From NCBI GenBank assembly GCA_014529385.2, contig CM043949.1, positions 113,587,477-113,651,476 of the forward strand: a DNA stretch of 64,000 nucleotides, written 5' to 3'. A program made the translations under genes and the position numbers. Position 1 is the first letter of the stretch. Every line of letters begins with the position of its first letter. Below are positions 56,693 to 64,000 of the stretch, piece by piece. The notes below the pieces were generated by a model that was not told the DNA's origin, ran no database searches, and worked only from the letters and a program-made list of their open reading frames with translations. This DNA is from Adiantum capillus-veneris (Eukaryota; Streptophyta; Polypodiopsida; Polypodiales; Pteridaceae).

Positions 56693-57779
56693 ATTGCCAA
56701 GTCTTTATGACAAGTATTTTATGGTTTATGGATGTCATCCATGGTGTGTCATATAGTTTCCAAATGTTTATGGATGCCAATTTATGGTTAATGACTACCA
56801 AGTGGAGTATTTACCACTTATTGTCGTATAGAAGGTTGCAGTTGTTTAGAAGTAGATTCTCGTAAATGTTGTACTCCTCATTTCCAATGAATCTTGTCAC
56901 TAAGTAGCTTTCAAACACAATCATAAAGCAGTTGTGTTGTTCATACAATGCTTAGTGCGGTAAAGTTTTTGCTAGTTTTTGCATTTTCCATCCTACATGT
57001 CGGTAAACTGTAAACTGTCAAAAAACACGCTAATTACAACAAAAATGTACAACTTGTGAATGATTTTTTCAGAACATACCTAAACATATTTTTGAGAGCT
57101 ATATTGACATAGTTTATTGGAAAATTACCAAAATGTCTAGACCAATTTGTTTCTAGGAGCACCAACTAGCACACTGAGTAGCTTCGGTGTTTTTTGCAGT
57201 ATGCAGACATGCACCTACTTTGAGAGCTCAACACTTCAATTTTTTTGACATTTTGACTCTTTTTATAATTTTTCCTCAAGCCTAGGGGTCTTGTGACTAT
57301 GCTCAATGAAGGATTTTGAAAATGGAATCCATGTAGACCCTAAAAAGGACACTTTTTGTCCTGTTAGGTTACCAAACTAGTGTTAAGTATAAAATTACTT
57401 TGTGCTTTGATACCCTCAAAAACCTTAGTCGCTACTCTTCTTTACCTTTGAAAATTAGCTCTCGAGCAGCCACACCCATGGTTTAGACATTGTTGATTGC
57501 AAAGACAAGTGGAGAGGGTTTAACATTGCTCGGTTGATTATAGTTCCCGTTGAGCTTGCTAGTAGCTCAATAATGGTAAATCCAAAGGCAAGCCCTAAGA
57601 GACTCCATTATTAAGACTATAGTTCCCAATGGTATTCCTCGAACAAAGTCCTTGTCAACCAAGATAATAGATCCATGTCCCACTTACCCTATTGCAATAA
57701 ACAAACTCAACCTTTCATGGAAAACTTAAGGACCTCTCTTCTTAAGCAAGAAAAGAGAAACCAATAGCTCTCCTACCAA
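56693..57779. other. Repeat remnant and chromovirus leader
   Basis: The word-repeat continues to about 56830. The remainder has no gene. Immediately left of the LTR at 57780, the minus strand reads TTGGTAGGAGAGC, a near match (two differences) to the iMet primer site, so about 57500-57779 is probably the leader of the minus-strand chromovirus element whose 5' LTR follows. Confidence 0.4.
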
Positions 57780-57935
57780 TGTAATGGAAATGGCCCATGA
57801 AATTTTAGAATCGAGGAATTAAGAGAATTAGAGTGAGAATTTTTATGAGAATACTTTGAGAACATAGAGGGTGAACTTAATTAGCGGTAGCAACAAAACC
57901 ATTATATTTAATTAACTTGGCATGAACAATACTTT

Positions 57936-57999
<64 letters not shown>

Positions 58000-59622
58000 A
58001 GAGAACTTGACAACAGCTGAGGACCAAATTTATGTGGAGCTGGTCCTCCCTCCAATAGGCTTTTGTATTATAAATTCTCCCATAAAGAGAGACTTGGTAT
58101 AATAAAATCTTTGTTCCTTGTGACCTTGGCGATGCTATGAAGATGGAAAGCAGCTTCATGCATCACGAGCATTAACCATCCCCGGCCTCAGCCCCAAGGC
58201 TTCAAACACCTTCAAAGGTGGAGAGAGCTAGCGGGAAATGAGGGTAGGGAAGAGGAAGAAGAAACATTCATAGGAGAAAGAAATAGTTCTTCACTTATCA
58301 TCACTCTTCTTGCTAGAATACATAATAGCATAGTAATGAAGATGATGAAGATGGAAAGCTTAAGCATTGAAGCATGGCTCTTGGTTGCATTTGCATTCCA
58401 TAGCCAAGAGTTTTGTTGTAGGCTCTCAACTTCTCAACAAGCTTGGAGAAGGATATGGAGTTCTTCCACTTTCACCAAGTGGGAATGTGTGAAAAATTAG
58501 TGTGTGAGAGGGTGCATACTCCCAAGGACGCCCCTTGCTTGCCTTGTTCAACCCCTCCTTGTAGCTCAAGCTTGAAGCTCATTGGACCCCTCTAAGCCTA
58601 GCCAATCACATGCACAATGCATTTCAAGCAACATAGGTAGCATTAGGGCAAGTTTCCTCCTTACCTCTTTGAGAGAGAGAACTTGAAAATATCTAGATAT
58701 TTGTTGAATTGAACTAGAAGCTCATTGGACCCCTCTTTAGCCAAGCCAATACGATTCAAGCACACCATGTGGCTAAGCATAGGGAGAGCTTGACATGTGT
58801 CCATGTGCCCCTTGAGAAAGGGGGTGCCCTTTGGGTGAGTGGGAGGTTAAGTCAAAGATTTCCCTAACTTTGTGTCTTTCCCCCTCCTTTGTAGGGTCTC
58901 TTTTTGACTCAAGAAATTTACCCCTATGCATGGAAGCTTCTCAAGCACCTTCCTCATCAAGCATGACAAGCACCTCAAGCACCTTAGTCAACAATCACGA
59001 CAAGCATCTCAAGCATGACAAGCACCTCAAGCACCTTAGTCAGCAAGAACGACAAGAACCTCAAGCACCTTACTCATCAAGCATGACAAGCGCCTCAAGA
59101 ACCTTAGTCAGCAAGCACGACCAGCACCTCAAGCACCTTACTCACCAAGCATGACAAGCACCTCAAGAACCTTAGTCATCAAGCATGACAAGCACCTCAA
59201 GCTTGGGCCGGGTTCCCACCTCAAGCATAGCCCTAGCTTGCCTAAGGTCCAAGGACTTTTAAAACTAACCTTTGGAGGTCTTTAATGAAGCTAATCCTAA
59301 GGTATTTTAAGCTCCCTTAGATGCACGTTTCTCTTTGATAGACTACCTCCTTTTGGATCCATATTGAGATGTAACCATCTCTCCTCTTAGTCCAGTGCTA
59401 AGATAAGTCTAGAAACACTTATTGCACATTGCTCTTTGGTAGACCATCTCCTTTTGGACCCCTATTGAGACGCAACATTTTCTCCTTTTGGTCCCCTGTT
59501 GAGATAGGTCTAGAGGCACATATCTATATCCTAACTCTTGTTCCCCTTTTATCTTCCCATATTAAATGATCAGTTTACTATGAGAAATAGTCTGGTAAAG
59601 CTAGATATTATATTGTATAACA
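57780..59622 (-). repeat. Chromovirus-family LTR, minus strand
   Basis: This is a full-length inverted copy: the plus strand starts TGTAATGGAAATGGCC and ends GATATTATATTGTATAACA. It contains a (GA)n tract (about 57940-57996) and an expanded minisatellite of GCATGACAAGCACCTCAAGC / ACCTTAGTCA units (about 58940-59195), which creates a spurious His/Lys/Ser-rich ORF. No flanking duplication is seen, consistent with a 5' LTR of a partly lost element rather than a solo LTR. Confidence 0.85.
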
Positions 59623-59845
59623 AGTGCTGTCAGGGGATATGTGTTCAAAAGGTGAGCCAAGAAGGTGCGGGGCCTCTGGCTGTGAGAGGTGTGTGAGAGA
59701 GAGAACAATAGATGCAGATAGCTTCAACAATTCATGAGTGGATTGTATTAAACACATGATAATAGGCCTCACTGCAAGATGGTAAACATCCAGTTTGTAA
59801 ACATTTGCACCTCAAGGCTCGATCCGAGCTTGAGGTTGGCTCCTT

Positions 59846-60660
59846 ATTTCAATTTTTTTCCAAACTCACAATGTGAGATTATATTAGCAAAATCATAGAA
59901 TTACACATTCCAATCATGCTCACCATGAGCCATGACATCTACTACTGATTAATGATACATCAGCTGATAGGGGAGCCACCCCGATGATAATGGATGGGTT
60001 CTCATCACTACCCAATAAGGTCAATCATCCATGGTCATGTTCCACTCATCGAAGTCCATGTGTTTCCCGATGGCGATGATAATCCCCTTGCTTTCTTGGA
60101 TTATCTCTGTAAACTTAGAAACTTCCATGGTGTTCTCAAAGATCCCGAAGTTCCTTCGTTTCCATACATGCTTAATGTAGGAGAATCTCACAATTTGAGT
60201 TTGATGAGTAGAGCATGGCTCTTAAACACCTTCCCTCCTAAAAAGAGATCATTCTTAAAAAATCCTATTTTTGAGGTCTTTTGGACCCATTTGCAAATCT
60301 TTCCTGCAAGGCCACATATTGTCGGGCATTCCTTAAAAAGGTGGGAAAGGTCTTCAGAAGATGTTCTACATTGCAAGCATCTATCTGGACCAATCCCCCT
60401 GATAGACATCTTCACCCCAGTTGGTAGGGCTATTGCTTGCCCCACAACTTGTTCAACGGGGAGAACCAGTCCTTCAAAACATAAGGGAGAGGTACACTTC
60501 CTTAGTTCGTGGTTTAAGGAAATGTCTGTTCTTGGGCCACTGCCACTCTTTCCACTTAAACTTGGAATCACGGTTCGATAGACACCACTTGTTAAACTGT
60601 TCAAAAGGCTTTGCTGAGCAGTAATCTTTCGGCCCCATTGAGGTTAAACAATAGGAAAGC
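59846..60660 (-). mobile_element. LINE 3' fragment, same family
   Basis: On the minus strand it ends in an A-rich tail (plus TTTCAATTTTTTTCC at 59848) followed by ACTCACAATGTGAG...ATTATATTAGCA, matching the tail of the 55273 LINE. It encodes the zf-RVT region again: RCLQCRTSSEDLSHLFKECP, ICKWVQKTSKIGFFKNDLFL. It is 5'-truncated at about 60650. The frame is open for 138 codons (60188-60604) and breaks near 60190. Confidence 0.78.
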
Positions 60661-61260
60661 TTAGTGATTTTATCACTAGTTTGTTGGCTTTCAATAACAA
60701 GCCTTAGAGAAGAAGAGGGTTTAATATTTCATTATTCCTATATGGATTGAATCTACCTCTTCATGGGAAGCATTGAAGTTTTCTTTTGTTTTGGTTTTGT
60801 CAAAAGGTTCCTTCATGTTGTTTTTTGTTATCCCTAGGCTGGCTTGGCTGCCTCTTCGTGTAATGTAATTCTTGATCAATTCTTGATCTTTCTTAATATA
60901 ATTTCCTCATGTTTATGGTTCTTATAAAAAAGGTCGCTTCAGTTGAGAGCATTATATTACTTGACCTCCTTGTCATTTTATTATTTTGGAATACCAATGT
61001 GAACCTTCACCTTCTTGGCCTCAAGAAGGCCATATAGGAGTGGTGGAGAAAACATGCACTATTTGTTTAGTGGGAAGAACCAATCCTTTGAAAACATAAC
61101 GGAGAGATACACTTCCTTTGTGGTTTAAGGAAATGTCTGTTCTTGGGTCACTTCCATGCTTTCCACTCAAACTTGGAATCACAGTGATGGTCGGCTTTCG
61201 AAACCGTGACCATGAGAACCACACCCTAAGGAAGGGAAGGTTTGTTACCAAAAGAAAAAA
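60661..61260. mobile_element. LINE-derived fragments
   Basis: The segment 61060-61190 repeats the LINE piece at 60450-60590 (GAACCAATCCTTTGAAAACA, TTAAGGAAATGTCTGTTCTT) in the same orientation. The plus-strand text at about 60830-60915 (TGTAATTCTTGATC.., CTTTCTTAATATAATTTCCT) resembles a plant L1 3' untranslated end in the opposite direction. These are remnants only. Confidence 0.5.
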
Positions 61261-62600
<1,340 letters not shown>

Positions 62601-62616
62601 ATTTCCTCTCTCTAGG

Positions 62617-63154
62617 TGATGGTCACAAAGGCCCACCTAGAGGTTTTCATTTTTAATAACTCCCAAGACAAAGCAAGGGTCAACCACACCGGGTCCACTG
62701 CCTTGCTTTGTCTCCCCAATTAGCTTACCATAATCAAACCGAGATTACCCTAATCCAAGCAGCCAACACCTATAAAAGGGCACTAAGAGGTCACTATCGG
62801 GGGGGGGGGGTAGTTCATGAGAGGTCAACACTTGGTATAGTTTTAGTGGGAAGAATTGACACTATTGGCATCACGGGGAGGGGGCTTGTGTGATTGTTTG
62901 CTTTGGGAATTGCACCATGTGAAGGGAGCCACGTCCACCTCTCGACTCCAATAGTCAATGTATACACACATACACGTTCTTGGTAGCAAGTTTCACAATC
63001 ATGGAGGCATCTTTAGAGAACACACCAAGTAGTTTCACCATCTTTTCTCCCTACCTCTCTATCACCACGGTGTTTCGCCTGGCCGGAAGGAAGGTCATTG
63101 TAAATACGGCAGAAATAATTCTCCCTCACATCCCCAAGGGTTGTCATCATTTGT

Positions 63155-63218
<64 letters not shown>

Positions 63219-64000
63219 GCGTGTAAGTTTGCAGTGTCACATCACCGTGGTCTGCGTCCTAGCCGCTCAAAGCTAGGTGGTGTCCCCTGTTCGCTTTATC
63301 GTGACCGGCTCGAGGCGTGCCATCGGCTACCGGCGTTTTAGAGGCCGTCAGAGTTTGGGTGTTGCTTTGCTCCCATCATTTGGTGCCCCCACGGAGGAGG
63401 GCTTCTAAGTAACCTTCAGTTTTACAATGCTGAAAGTGAGGCACGCTATCAATCATGGACGAGTGGCTGAAGGAATTTTCTAACTGGAGGACGTAAGAGG
63501 AGGAGACTAAGGAGGCACTAGCCGCCTTCATTGAAGTACTACTGCCAGGCTGCAATGTACCAGGGCCGATCCCACCCGTCCAGATCCTTCGACCACCCAT
63601 ACAACAACAACCACCACCACAACCTCTCATTCCATCACTACCCCCACCACCTACTGTGAACCAAGAGGTGAGTGTTATTATCTTGGAGGCTAAAGGGAAG
63701 GCAAAGGTAGAAGAATCAGTTTGAGAGAGCATAAAGGGAAAGCGAAGGTAGAAGAAGTGGATGCTATGGGAGTGAAGCGTGCCAGGCATGAGGAAGCCTC
63801 TCAAAGAGAAGAGAAAATGAAAGGGAAGGATAAGTTTAGCAAGCAAGCAGCTAAACTGTGACGGAAGATAGACATCGTGGACTTCTCACTAGGTGAGTAT
63901 GCAAAACCCTATGACTTAGTTCAGGATGTATTGATGCAGGGCCCAAAGATAACTTGGCCCGAATTACTCCACCTTGCACCAAGAATGAGGAGGCAATGGC
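62617..64000 (+). mobile_element. Gypsy-like LTR element running off the right edge
   Basis: The candidate 5' LTR (62617-63378) starts TGATGGTCACA and ends TGCTCCCATCA, with TATAAAAGG at about 62772 and a (CT)n tract at 63160-63214. The primer site TTTGGTGCCCCCACGG follows at once (63379). The internal part begins with an MDEWLKEFSNWRT-type segment and FIEVLLPGCNV (63455-63560), like the 39-46 kb element, then a proline-rich PVQILRPPIQQQPPP stretch and, at the edge, the protease-proximal segment PYDLVQDVLMQGPKITWPEL. It is a relative of the 39-46 kb element with a compact, broken internal region. Its 3' end is outside the window. Confidence 0.72.

Noticed and set aside
58831-59154. 107-codon His/Lys/Ser-rich ORF
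   Set aside because: It is a translation of the LTR-internal minisatellite in the minus-strand chromovirus LTR.
57780-59622. Calling this chromovirus LTR a solo LTR
   Set aside because: The flanking pentamers (ACCAA and AGTGC) do not match, and a primer-site-like sequence lies on its inner side.

Overview
The window looks like nuclear DNA of a land plant. The evidence is a plant-type polyphenol oxidase (PPO) gene with a GT-AG intron, plant Ty1/copia and Ty3/gypsy retrotransposons (one with an initiator-Met-tRNA primer site), a CACTA (En/Spm) transposon with Tnp2/TnpA-type genes, an L1-type LINE with a zf-RVT domain, MITEs, and many long (GA)n/(CT)n tracts. I cannot name the species. The secretory-looking N-terminus of the PPO, the piggyBac-like transposase and the abundant GA tracts leave a non-seed plant possible, but this is only an inference.

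Almost everything here is transposon. The one host gene I recognise is PPO (2717-11599). Its first exon and intron are intact, but exon 2 is split by a 7.1 kb copia element (3770-10862) flanked by the 5-bp duplication AACAC. The 3' LTR of that copia element was then hit by a second element, which is now a solo LTR (8622-10213, duplication GGAGA). A Tourist-like MITE (2117-2487, TTA duplication) lies in the PPO upstream region.

After the PPO come an A-rich tract (13.6-14.1 kb) and an unidentified plus-strand coding fossil with a recurring Y-x-D-x-x-G-x-x-Y motif (14.5-16.8 kb). Next is an old minus-strand Ty3/gypsy element (17.1-29.2 kb), whose leader was invaded by a structurally complete 6,865-bp CACTA transposon (21947-28811, duplication TAC). 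Its presumed 5' LTR follows at 29.24 kb.

From 31.9 to 34.4 kb lies the 3' part of a chromodomain-type gypsy element, which shows that the 'TGTCAT...TTACA' LTR family seen five times here is a chromovirus family. A minus-strand copia solo LTR (35597-36392), a 452-bp foldback (36813-37264) and an unidentified hydrophilic minus-strand ORF follow. The last is split by a chromovirus solo LTR (38544-47656, duplication TGCTA), and that solo LTR contains a 7.4 kb gypsy-like element (39004-46451) with gag and protease but no reverse transcriptase or integrase that I can recognise.

The final part holds a decayed piggyBac-like transposase (51448-53760), a diverged word-repeat region (53.96-56.87 kb) split by a 5'-truncated LINE with a 16-bp duplication, a minus-strand chromovirus LTR (57780-59622), further LINE pieces, a large simple-repeat cluster (61.26-62.58 kb), and the start of a gypsy-like element running off the right edge (62617-64000).

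The nesting gives a relative order of events: host sequence, then first-wave elements (gypsy 17-29 kb, copia in PPO, chromovirus LTRs), then CACTA, solo-LTR formation and the young 39-46 kb element. I saw no tRNA, rRNA or CRISPR.
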